DNA from: Sphingobacteriaceae bacterium
GTDB lineage: Bacteria; Bacteroidota; Bacteroidia; Sphingobacteriales; Sphingobacteriaceae
Length of the DNA stretch: 9,603 nt
Reading direction: 5' to 3'
Assembly: GCA_947460275.1 (NCBI GenBank)
Contig: CANHHZ010000071.1
Coordinates: 1 to 9,603 of the forward strand
The translations under genes and the position numbers were made by a program. Position 1 is the stretch's first letter. Each line of letters starts with the position of its first letter. Shown here in pieces: positions 1 through 6,470 of the stretch. The notes below the pieces were generated by a model. It saw only the letters and a program-made list of their open reading frames with translations, had not been told where the DNA came from and ran no database searches.

Positions 1-158
1 AGGAAGAACTCCTCACCGATCGTGCGACACTTTCTAAAATTTGGATGCTTCGTCGTATCGTTAATCCGATGAATCCGGTTGAAGCGATGGAGTTTTTACT
101 CGAAAAAATACAACATAGTAAAACTAATGAAGACTTCTTTAGATCAATGAATAGCTAA
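1..158 (+). CDS. rho: Transcription termination factor Rho, C-terminal end (partial)
   Basis: This is the last 51 codons of a gene that begins before the window, read in the frame starting at base 3 and ending with TAA at 156-158. The visible peptide runs from EELLTDRATLSKIWMLRR through NPMNPVEAMEFLLEKI to KTNEDFFRSMNS. It matches the C-terminus of Rho, whose E. coli version has EELLTTQEELQKMWILRK, a DAMEFLINKL segment and a KTNDDFF ending. Rho is the hexameric RNA-dependent ATPase that ends transcription. Only the tail of its RNA-translocase domain is visible here, so none of the Walker motifs can be checked. It appears to be a chromosomal housekeeping gene, which places the restriction operon next to core genome. 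Confidence 0.93.
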   Translation, partial: EELLTDRATLSKIWMLRRIVNPMNPVEAMEFLLEKIQHSKTNEDFFRSMNS

Positions 159-268
159 TTGATTTTAAGTTTTTCTTTTTAAAATATTTTTTTTATAATT
201 TTCAAAAATTTTTGTCATATTTTAACAAAATTGCAGAATTTAATTAGAGATTTATAAAATAATTTATT

Positions 269-290
269 GCGAGTAAGGCGACTTACTCGC
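269..290 (+). terminator. Hairpin downstream of rho, possible terminator
   Basis: A perfect 9-bp stem (GCGAGTAAG / CTTACTCGC) encloses the tetraloop GCGA, 110 bases after the rho stop. The bases that follow (TCTTCATC) are only partly T-rich, so intrinsic termination is uncertain. A structural or processing role for the rho mRNA 3' end is the alternative. Confidence 0.4.
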
Positions 291-313
291 TCTTCATCAA
301 TCCGATATTTAAC

Positions 314-346
314 TAAATTTGTCTTAAACAAATTTAATTATTTTTT
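314..346 (+). terminator. AT-rich hairpin with T-tract, possible terminator
   Basis: The 9-bp arms TAAATTTGT (314-322) and ACAAATTTA (328-336) flank a 5-nt loop and are followed by ATTATTTTTT (337-346). The layout is that of an intrinsic terminator, but the stem has only one G-C pair per arm end and would be weak. It lies between rho and the tRNA promoter candidate, so it could separate the two units. Confidence 0.3.
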
Positions 347-366
347 AAAAATTATTTAATCGCCTC

Positions 367-395
367 TTGATTTTAGAATTTGAAAACTTTATTCT
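367..395 (+). promoter_or_regulatory. Sigma70-like promoter candidate for tRNA-Asn
   Basis: A -35-like TTGATT (367-372) and a -10-like TATTCT (390-395) are separated by exactly 17 bp. Each matches the consensus at four of six positions. A start near 402 would give a short 5' leader before the tRNA at 416. In AT-rich DNA such matches are common, so position and spacing are the main support. Confidence 0.4.
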
Positions 396-415
396 AATCT
401 CAAGCTAAAAAATAT

Positions 416-490
416 TCCTTGGTAGCTCAGTGGTAGAGCAAGTGACTGTTAATCACTTGGTCGGGGGTTCGAATCCCTCCCAAGGAGCCA
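416..490 (+). tRNA. tRNA-Asn (anticodon GTT), CCA encoded
   Basis: All four arms of the cloverleaf can be folded. The acceptor stem is TCCTTGG (416-422) with CCAAGGA (480-486), the discriminator is G487 and the encoded CCA is 488-490. The D arm is GCTC/GAGC. The anticodon stem AGTGA/TCACT (441-445, 453-457) holds the loop CTGTTAA with anticodon GTT at 448-450, which reads AAC and AAU codons. The T arm GGGGG/CCCTC (463-467, 475-479) encloses TTCGAAT. The gene appears intact. A degenerate copy of its 3' end lies about 175 bases downstream at 647-664. Confidence 0.97.
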
Positions 491-533
491 TCTTTAAAAA
501 GATGAAACAAAGTTTCGTCTTTTTAAAGATGGT
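487..533 (+). repeat. Long hairpin fused to the tRNA-Asn 3' end
   Basis: The arms 489-508 and 512-531 pair over 20 positions, with one G-U wobble, around an AAA loop. Pairing can extend one further G-C pair and a wobble outward into the tRNA CCA end. It may terminate tRNA transcription or guide 3' processing, although no strong T-tract follows. The structure is symmetrical, so it could act on transcripts from either direction. This suits its place between the converging tRNA and hsd units. Confidence 0.55.
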
Positions 534-582
534 TTATTGCGAAGGAAAGACAACCCCAGATGGGTTCGACAATAAGCCGTGC

Positions 583-615
583 ATTTTTCTTGCCAATTTA
601 TTGGCTTAGAAAAAT
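583..615. terminator. Hairpin with A/T flanks, possible bidirectional terminator
   Basis: The inner stem GCCAAT/ATTGGC (592-597, 600-605) is extended by ATTTTTCT (583-590) pairing with AGAAAAAT (608-615) across a small internal loop. The outer arms form T-runs on either strand, as in bidirectional intrinsic terminators. It lies between converging transcription units, where such an element is expected. No experiment or strand bias can be inferred from the sequence. Confidence 0.35.
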
Positions 616-627
616 AGGCGACTTGCA

Positions 628-664
628 ACTCGAGCTTCGCTCGAGTAATCCCTCCCGAGAGCCA
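628..664 (+). repeat. Short hairpin plus near-copy of the tRNA-Asn 3' end
   Basis: An 8-bp perfect stem (ACTCGAGC/GCTCGAGT, 628-635 and 639-646, loop TTC) leads directly into AATCCCTCCCGAGAGCCA (647-664). The real tRNA ends AATCCCTCCCAAGGAGCCA (472-490), so the two tails differ by one substitution and one missing base. No upstream D or anticodon arm accompanies the second tail, so it is not a tRNA gene. It may be a remnant left by integration at the tRNA 3' end, or a degraded second tRNA. Confidence 0.5.
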
Positions 665-825
665 AAATCCACTTCCTAAAATTTAAAATATTCTGTTAAG
701 CACTGATTTTAAAGGCATGAATGGCATTTTATTCAAACAAGTCCAAAATAATTGATTGATGTTTTTGAGTAAAATTTAGCATCTTTTCATTTTGTAAAAT
801 TACTCGCAACGCTTTTGGTGTAATC

Positions 826-848
826 GCTCTCCCGCTTTTCGGGAGAGC
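826..848. repeat. GC-rich perfect hairpin
   Basis: The arms GCTCTCCCG and CGGGAGAGC form a perfect 9-bp stem around CTTTT. It lies about 160 bases past the hsdR stop on the side where hsd transcription ends. It might stop or stabilise that transcript, but no T-run follows on the minus strand. Its GC content stands out against the surrounding DNA. Confidence 0.5.
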
Positions 849-849
849 A

Positions 850-887
850 GATTCTAAAAACTTAACGTTAGTTAAGTTTCTAGAATC
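850..887. repeat. Long hairpin adjoining the 826-848 hairpin
   Basis: The arms GATTCTA/TAGAATC (850-856, 881-887) and AAACTTAAC/GTTAAGTTT (858-866, 871-879) stack across one A-C mismatch, leaving the loop GTTA. This gives 16 paired positions. It sits two bases from the preceding hairpin, so the two may form one tandem structural element at the 3' end of the hsd transcript. Confidence 0.5.
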
Positions 888-934
888 GTGAGGGGTCAGA
901 AAAGTGTCGATAATCAGCGATCTAAAACCAAAAT

Positions 935-973
935 AAAATCAAGAAATCGTCTTTTTTAGAATTTTTGTGATAA
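935..973. repeat. Left copy of an imperfect inverted repeat flanking the hsd operon
   Basis: This 39-base stretch aligns by hand, in reverse complement, with 9388-9427. The two share a 13-base identical block (AAAATCAAGAAAT), then AGAATTT, TTGTG and ATAA, with one mismatch and small gaps between. About 36 positions agree. The copy lies just beyond the hsdR stop. It may be a member of a dispersed repeat family or a boundary of the inserted operon. Confidence 0.4.
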
Positions 974-1005
974 TTTTGAAACCCTTTTTGGCGCTCTGTT
1001 TTTTT

Positions 1006-4000
1006 CTAAGCCCTCAGCATCCTTTTAATAGTATCCTGCATCGCCATTTTAAAACCCTCATCTTGTGAAATTAACCGATAAAGATCTAATTCATTTTTGC
1101 GCTGTTTACCCATTACTTCATCAAATATTTTACCGAAAGCAATTTCTCTATTTTGAACATCTGCGTTATTTGCATATTTTTCTTCAAAGTCATTATGCTC
1201 TTTCATCTTCTGGGCAAGATTCACAAATTTGGCACGCTGTTCATCTGGCGTAGCTTCCCAACCCTGAAACCAACGCTCATTAAAGCTTTTTATAATCAAA
1301 TCCAATTCGTCTTTTTCAACCCCATCCCCATGCACACCTCTTGGATTTGGATTTTGTGGATCAACTTCAGTTTCTGTTGAATCAAGACCAATAGAGACAT
1401 TAAGCTTTACTCTCTCTAATCCATAAGTTAAAAGATCAACAGAATTTAATAAGCCATCCAAGGCATCTTTCTCGTTATCTACAATAATAAGTTTTGGAAT
1501 TAAAAATTTTAAAAACCAAAATAATTTTTCCCATGCAACCACTTCATAAGGCATGATAGAAGCCATCTGACCATAAATTTTTACAAAGTGTTTTGCTTTG
1601 ATTTTATAGTCCGCTTTTTCCTTATCTTCTAATTCTAAAGCAGAATTAAACCTTTCTGCCGAAACATCAATAAGAGGACTTAACTCTTGAGCGTTAACTC
1701 CTTTGAAATACTTCTCGACGAACTCCTCTACTTCGCTTAATTCATAAACACCAACATCATCAAGATTTGATTTCAATTCGTGTAGCACATTAACGTCGGT
1801 AGCTTCGCTTAATGAAGTTGCTGTATAAAATGGATCAAAAGATTTTTTTATATCTTCGACCGTGTTATAAAAATCTAAAACGAATAAATCTTCTGTTTTT
1901 TTACCCAACTTGTCCGATGAACGATTTAGCCTTGATAAAGCTTGGACAGCAATCACGCCTTGAAGCTTTTTATCAACATACATCGCGGTTAGTTTTGGCT
2001 GGTCATAGCCAGTTAGATATTTATTTGCCACCACTAAAATTCGATATTCATCCTTATCAACATAGCGCGCTATTTTATCACTAATATATCCTGGATCTGA
2101 TGACTTTGTATTATCTAAATTTGCCGGAAAGTCATTAATGCTGTCTTCGGTATATTCAATACCTTTTATTTTTTTCATACCAGAAAAAGCTATAGCTATT
2201 TTGAACGGGCTACCTCTTTCTTCCAGCAGTTTCTTAAGTGCAAAATAATAATTAATAGCTGATTTTATGCTTTGCGTAGCCACAATTGCCTTTGCTTTTC
2301 CTTTTAACTTTTTTGTATTTACCAACTTTGCTATAAAGTGGTCGAGCATAATTTCTGCTTTGGTAGCAATGGTTTGCACATTTTGTTCTACACTAGCTCT
2401 TAACTTCTTTTGCGCCTTCACAGTATCAAACAAAGGATTTTCTTGTATCGACTTTTCAATTTCGTAATAACTTTTGTAAGTCGTATAATTTGCCAGCACA
2501 TCTAAAATAAAGCCTTCTTCTATGGCTTGCTTCATAGAATATAAGTGAAAAGGCTTGAATTTGCCATCCGCCTGCTTGACGCCAAAACGTTCTAAAGTGC
2601 TGTTTTTAGGAGTAGCAGTAAATGCCAAATAAGAAGCATTACCCCGCATTTTTTTCGAACGCATAGATTCCAATATCATGTCTTGTGCGTCTTGCTCTTC
2701 CTCATCATTTTCTGCTAAAGCATTTCCCATCGCCTGATTCATTCTGCCCGCGACTGTACCGCCTTGGCTACTATGTGCTTCATCAATAATTACAGCAAAG
2801 CGCTTATCGCTTAAATCTGCTATGCCATCAACTATGAATGGAAATTTTTGTATGGTTGTAATGATGATTTTTTTACCACTCTCTAAACTTTCTTTTAATT
2901 CTTGAGATGAATAAGCGGGCGCAACAATATTTTTTACTTCCGAAAATTCTTTGATATTTTCTCGCAGTTGCTTGTCTAGCAATCTTCTATCTGTCACGAC
3001 TATAACAGTATCAAACAGCGGATTAGAAATTCCTTTACTCCCCGAAATAGAATTACTTTCAGGGTAAGTTTCTATTAATTGATAAGCTGCCCAAGTAATA
3101 GAATTTGATTTGCCTGAACCAGCAGAATGTTGAATTAAATAAGTTTGCCCAACTCCTTTTTTACTGGCGTCGGCAATAATTTTGCGCACCACATCCAATT
3201 GGTGATAGCGCGGAAAATACAAAGTTTTTTTGTTTAATTGATCGCCTTCTTTGCCGTCAAAGCGAACAAAATGTTGAATGATATTAGCAACACTGTTTCG
3301 ACTAAATATTTCTTCCCATAAATAAGCGGTTTTATGCCCAAACGGATTGATTGGATTTCCTTTACCAAATAACGGTTCTTTCTGACCTAAATTAAACGGC
3401 AAAAAGAAGGTGTCTTTTCCGCTTAATCGTGTCGTCATATAAACCTCGTCGGTATCTACGGCAAAATGCACAAGACAACGACCAAAATTTAACAAAGGCT
3501 GGGTAATATCTCTGGTGAATTTATATTGATTTTGGCCATGAACTTTGGCGTTTTGCCCCGTCCAAGCATTCTTTAATTCCATGGTGGCAAATGGCAAACC
3601 ATTCACAAAAAGCACCATGTCTATTTCTTCTTTGCTATTGGTTAAAGAATAACAAAGTTGGCGTGTTGAGCTAAATTGATTATTTTCAAAATTAGTTTTT
3701 ACGGCTTCGCTACTGCTGGCAAGTGGCAAAGGATATAGCAGAGTAAAGTGTGCGTCATCAACATCTAGTCCTTTGCGAAACAAGCGCAGAATACCATATT
3801 TTTTAATCATGCGATCAAGTCGTTCTAAAATTTTTAATTGCCAATCACTTTGTTTTTGTAATTTGGCAAGTTCGTCTTTTTGAGTGGTTTGTAAAAAATT
3901 CCAGAATCGAAATTCATCAATCGCAAACTTCGCGTTAAAATCTTCGGGTAAACCAATGTAATAGCCGTTTCCAACATTATTTCTCAAGCGATAATCGCCT

Positions 4001-4116
4001 TTTTCATTTATGGCACGTGCAGAAATATTTTGCTCCTTAAGCTCTTCAAGGCAAATGCCCGTAAGGCTTTTTTCAATAGTGGCTTCAAGCGCCTTCTCGT
4101 TTGTTTTACTTGGCAT
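1006..4116 (-). CDS. hsdR: Type I restriction enzyme, R (endonuclease/translocase) subunit
   Basis: HsdR is the ATP-driven motor and nuclease of a type I system. It joins the HsdM/HsdS methylase, pulls DNA past it and cuts at a distance. The 1036-residue length is normal for the family. The N-terminal nuclease domain shows EIDMVLFVNGLPFATMELK (164-182), with D166, E180 and K182 as the likely PD-(D/E)XK residues. The SF2 motor follows: Q-motif region FPRYHQLDVV (301-310), Walker A SAGSGKS (331-337), DEAH (445-448), TATPK (500-504), and a second RecA lobe ending in QALSRLNR (725-732). The last ~250 residues form the helical C-terminal region that usually contacts the methylase. The ATG at 4114-4116 overlaps the hsdS stop by 11 nt, which fits translational coupling. 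No frameshift or lost catalytic residue is visible. Confidence 0.96.
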   Translation of the reverse strand: MPSKTNEKALEATIEKSLTGICLEELKEQNISARAINEKGDYRLRNNVGNGYYIGLPEDFNAKFAIDEFRFWNFLQTTQKDELAKLQKQSDWQLKILERLDRMIKKYGILRLFRKGLDVDDAHFTLLYPLPLASSSEAVKTNFENNQFSSTRQLCYSLTNSKEEIDMVLFVNGLPFATMELKNAWTGQNAKVHGQNQYKFTRDITQPLLNFGRCLVHFAVDTDEVYMTTRLSGKDTFFLPFNLGQKEPLFGKGNPINPFGHKTAYLWEEIFSRNSVANIIQHFVRFDGKEGDQLNKKTLYFPRYHQLDVVRKIIADASKKGVGQTYLIQHSAGSGKSNSITWAAYQLIETYPESNSISGSKGISNPLFDTVIVVTDRRLLDKQLRENIKEFSEVKNIVAPAYSSQELKESLESGKKIIITTIQKFPFIVDGIADLSDKRFAVIIDEAHSSQGGTVAGRMNQAMGNALAENDEEEQDAQDMILESMRSKKMRGNASYLAFTATPKNSTLERFGVKQADGKFKPFHLYSMKQAIEEGFILDVLANYTTYKSYYEIEKSIQENPLFDTVKAQKKLRASVEQNVQTIATKAEIMLDHFIAKLVNTKKLKGKAKAIVATQSIKSAINYYFALKKLLEERGSPFKIAIAFSGMKKIKGIEYTEDSINDFPANLDNTKSSDPGYISDKIARYVDKDEYRILVVANKYLTGYDQPKLTAMYVDKKLQGVIAVQALSRLNRSSDKLGKKTEDLFVLDFYNTVEDIKKSFDPFYTATSLSEATDVNVLHELKSNLDDVGVYELSEVEEFVEKYFKGVNAQELSPLIDVSAERFNSALELEDKEKADYKIKAKHFVKIYGQMASIMPYEVVAWEKLFWFLKFLIPKLIIVDNEKDALDGLLNSVDLLTYGLERVKLNVSIGLDSTETEVDPQNPNPRGVHGDGVEKDELDLIIKSFNERWFQGWEATPDEQRAKFVNLAQKMKEHNDFEEKYANNADVQNREIAFGKIFDEVMGKQRKNELDLYRLISQDEGFKMAMQDTIKRMLRA

Positions 4117-5395
4117 AATTACTTATTTTTATTTTACCCGTTACGGCGCTGTTGATTAAGGTAGCTTTATATTCTTTTAGTTTTTCGATTTCTTGCTCTT
4201 TGAGGGAGATTGCGGTGGCGATTTTGGCGGTGGCATTTTCGATGTATTTTACAATTTGAATTTGCTCATCAAATCCGCAATGAACAACAGTTAATCTACT
4301 CATATCATTACTGTTGATAGCGGGATAACTCATTCCTTTTGAATTAACTGTAACTTGTTCTGTAAAAGCATCACTTCTTACGAAATATGCCAAAAACTCA
4401 GGAAATACAAACTCTTTAGGTTCTAAAACTGCAAAACCAGTTGAATAGATGTAAGACGATTTAACCTCATCAATAAAGTCGATTGCTTTTAAATAAGTTC
4501 TAACGGTTGAAATAATCGTATCTCCTTTCTTAACTATTCTTCTTGCGCGCGATGGAGCACTTTTGAATGAAAACTTCTCAATATTATTGATTCCGCTTTC
4601 TAATGTTACGCTTCCAATATCAACGTAATTAAATTCAAAATTATTATTAGTATTCTCTGGTAATGAGTTCAAATTTACACAACAAACGTCTTTCAGCCTC
4701 TTCACCTCCCAACCCTCCGGGATTTGACCAATCCATTCTACGCCACTGTCTTTTAGTTTTACGTTGGGGTTTAGGCCACGGGTTACGGCTTTGTGTATGA
4801 GTATTTGTCTGCGCTCTTTCAGCAGTTCTATTTGTTTTTGTTTAATATCAACCGCCTGATCAATCAAAACCGTTTTACGATCGAGAAAGTTGGCGATTAC
4901 TGTTTGCTCTTCGCAAGATGGTATCCCAACCATAATGGCCTTCATTTCATCATATCTCGTTGTCCATAAATCTGCAACGATACCGTGCCCCATTCTATAA
5001 AACTCCTCAATAAAATTATAAGATTTTAATAGGTAGTTACAATAATTCGAATGAATGCCTTTTGGCTCCATTACAATGTATATTAGAGATACCGATCCAT
5101 TTTGATAAGCAATTCCACTAGAACCTTTTCTATCTGAACGACTGTTAATTACGAAGTCTCCAGTTTTAACAAGCTTCCTATTGTCTCCATCGTTACTTTT
5201 TGCAGCACTATCCAGTTGAGGAATAGTTCCATTTTTTGTGACTGATAACGGGGGGAAATCTTTATCAGAAACCTTGGTTTTTCTTTCTTCAAATCTCGTT
5301 CCTAAGCGAGTTAAATCCCAATGATTAGGAATCTCCCCCAACCACTCCACCCCTGAATCCTTATATTCGGAATATTTTTGTAAATTAATTTTCAT
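4106..5395 (-). CDS. hsdS: Type I restriction enzyme, S (specificity) subunit
   Basis: HsdS chooses the bipartite DNA target for both methylation and cleavage. The chosen start (ATG 5393-5395) gives 429 residues. The frame is open 46 codons further, but that part only overlaps the upstream nuclease gene and is not HsdS-like. The protein has the classic two-fold layout. KDSGVEWLGEIPNHW (12-26) opens target-recognition domain 1. A conserved region with EEQTVIANFLDRK (162-174) and a long helix follows. A second KDSGVEWIGQIPEGW (215-229) opens domain 2, and a final helix near 377-414 ends in INSAVTGKI. The helices form the spacer that sets the distance between half-sites. The two recognition domains differ, so an asymmetric target is expected, but its sequence cannot be read from here. 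It overlaps the upstream stop by 11 nt. Confidence 0.95.
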   Translation of the reverse strand: MKINLQKYSEYKDSGVEWLGEIPNHWDLTRLGTRFEERKTKVSDKDFPPLSVTKNGTIPQLDSAAKSNDGDNRKLVKTGDFVINSRSDRKGSSGIAYQNGSVSLIYIVMEPKGIHSNYCNYLLKSYNFIEEFYRMGHGIVADLWTTRYDEMKAIMVGIPSCEEQTVIANFLDRKTVLIDQAVDIKQKQIELLKERRQILIHKAVTRGLNPNVKLKDSGVEWIGQIPEGWEVKRLKDVCCVNLNSLPENTNNNFEFNYVDIGSVTLESGINNIEKFSFKSAPSRARRIVKKGDTIISTVRTYLKAIDFIDEVKSSYIYSTGFAVLEPKEFVFPEFLAYFVRSDAFTEQVTVNSKGMSYPAINSNDMSRLTVVHCGFDEQIQIVKYIENATAKIATAISLKEQEIEKLKEYKATLINSAVTGKIKISNYAK

Positions 5396-6470
5396 CGCTA
5401 TTTGTGCTAAGGTTTTTAAATTCTTGCTCCAATTCTTCAATGGTTGGCAAACTGCTTTTAAATTCTTCGGGCAAAATTTCGGTAAAGCTAAATTCGCTAA
5501 CACCAATTGGTTTGGCAATATCGCGCAAAGCAAATTCGGCTTCTATATTATTTTTATCTCTACATAACAAAATGCCAATAGATGGTTTGTCGTCGGCTTG
5601 TTTTAGCAGGCTATCAACTGCCGATAAGTAGAAGTTTATTTTGCCAGCATATTCGGGAATAAATTTGGTGTTTTTTAACTCAATTACCACATAGCATTTC
5701 AGCTTTATATGGTAAAACAACAAGTCGATATAATAATCCTGATTGGCAATTTCTAAATGATATTGTTGCCCTACAAAAGCGAAGCCCTTACCCAGCTCTA
5801 ACAAAAATTTAGAGATATGTTTTACCAACTGATTTTCTAAATCTCGTTCTCTCATATTTGCATCCATTGCCAGAAAATCAAAATTATAAGGGTCTTTTAA
5901 TGTTTGCTGGGCTAAATCCGACATGGGTTGCGACAGCGTATTTTTAAAATTACTAATTGCCTTGCCTTTTCGCTCGTTCAATTGCGATTTTATTTGTAGC
6001 GCTAAGGTTTCTCTACCCCAAGCATTTTCAATGGTTTGCTGAATATAAAATTGGGCTGTCGCGACATCTTTTACTTTGTCAATTATTAACTTAATGTGGC
6101 CCCAGGGAATTTGCTTCACTAGATTAAAGAGCATTTCGTCTTCAGGCTTTGGGCTTATCGTTAGCAATTCGTCCTCAATTTGGGGACGAATTGGAAATTT
6201 ATTATAAAAAAGCTTACAATATTTAAGATTAGTTTTAGAAAAGCCTTTCATGTCAGGAAATTCTGTTTGTAAATCTTTTGATAATTGGTCTAAAAACTTT
6301 GTTCCCCAAGCCGTTTGCTTTTTGGCAATCATTTTTCCTAATTCCCAATAAAACTCAATAACAGTAGCGTTTACCGCCATTGCCGCTTTCATTTGAGTTG
6401 CGCGGATCTTTGATTTTATTTCAATAATCCAATTTTTATATTCCAAATCAAATAACATAAATTTTTCCAT
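5385..6470 (-). CDS. DUF1016 / YhcG-family PD-(D/E)XK nuclease
   Basis: This 361-residue protein matches the YhcG (DUF1016) family. An N-terminal helical domain (roughly 10-170) contains YWELGKMI and FSKTNLKYCKLFY. The linker segment LKDPYNFDFL (191-200) follows. The C-terminal nuclease fold (about 205-335) holds LLELGKGFAFVGQQYHL, then YYIDLLFYH and VVIELKNTKF. D249, E264 and K266 are the likely catalytic residues, so the site appears intact. Family members often occur beside hsdM and hsdS and are suspected defence or DNA-processing nucleases. Their exact role is not settled. Here the gene sits inside the operon: its ATG shares one base with the hsdM stop and its end overlaps hsdS by 11 nt. 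A second in-frame ATG at 6456-6458 has GGAAAA 8 nt upstream and could be the true start. Confidence 0.9.
   Translation of the reverse strand: MEKFMLFDLEYKNWIIEIKSKIRATQMKAAMAVNATVIEFYWELGKMIAKKQTAWGTKFLDQLSKDLQTEFPDMKGFSKTNLKYCKLFYNKFPIRPQIEDELLTISPKPEDEMLFNLVKQIPWGHIKLIIDKVKDVATAQFYIQQTIENAWGRETLALQIKSQLNERKGKAISNFKNTLSQPMSDLAQQTLKDPYNFDFLAMDANMRERDLENQLVKHISKFLLELGKGFAFVGQQYHLEIANQDYYIDLLFYHIKLKCYVVIELKNTKFIPEYAGKINFYLSAVDSLLKQADDKPSIGILLCRDKNNIEAEFALRDIAKPIGVSEFSFTEILPEEFKSSLPTIEELEQEFKNLSTNSDEN

Larger units (their letters stand above)
729..938 (-). pseudogene. Possible gene remnant of unknown family, no start codon
   Basis: A minus-strand frame stays open for 69 codons between a TGA (939-941) and a TAA (729-731). 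It starts downstream of hsdR. Its translation looks protein-like, including IIDTFLTPHDSRNL near residues 9-22, KSGRAITPKALRVILQNEKM around 34-53 and QSIILDLFE at the end. The only ATG is late (780-782), so a 5' part would be missing. The frame passes through two hairpins (826-848 and 850-887) that would encode part of it, as in palindromes inserted in genes. I do not recognise the family. The open frame may also be chance, because a neighbouring stretch around 490-660 is open on the same strand too. Confidence 0.25.
491..1005. other. Intergenic region between convergent units
   Basis: This stretch has no intact gene. It lies between the tRNA (rightward) and the hsd operon (leftward). It holds at least five strong hairpins, the tRNA-tail copy, the possible coding remnant at 729-938 and the left flanking repeat. 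The density of inverted repeats suggests accumulated palindromic elements rather than simple spacer. Confidence 0.7.

Noticed and set aside
491..670. A minus-strand open frame of about 60 codons across the tRNA-tail copy and hairpins
   Set aside because: It has no clear start, reads through tRNA-like and hairpin sequence, and looks like the usual translated shadow of a tRNA 3' end.
4106..5395. Phase-variable hsdS shufflon
   Set aside because: There is a single hsdS, no partial second copy, no inverted repeats between recognition domains, and no invertase gene in the window.
5396..5533. A 46-codon upstream extension of hsdS
   Set aside because: It overlaps the end of the DUF1016 gene in another frame and its peptide does not resemble HsdS. 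The ATG at 5393-5395 precedes the normal HsdS N-terminus.
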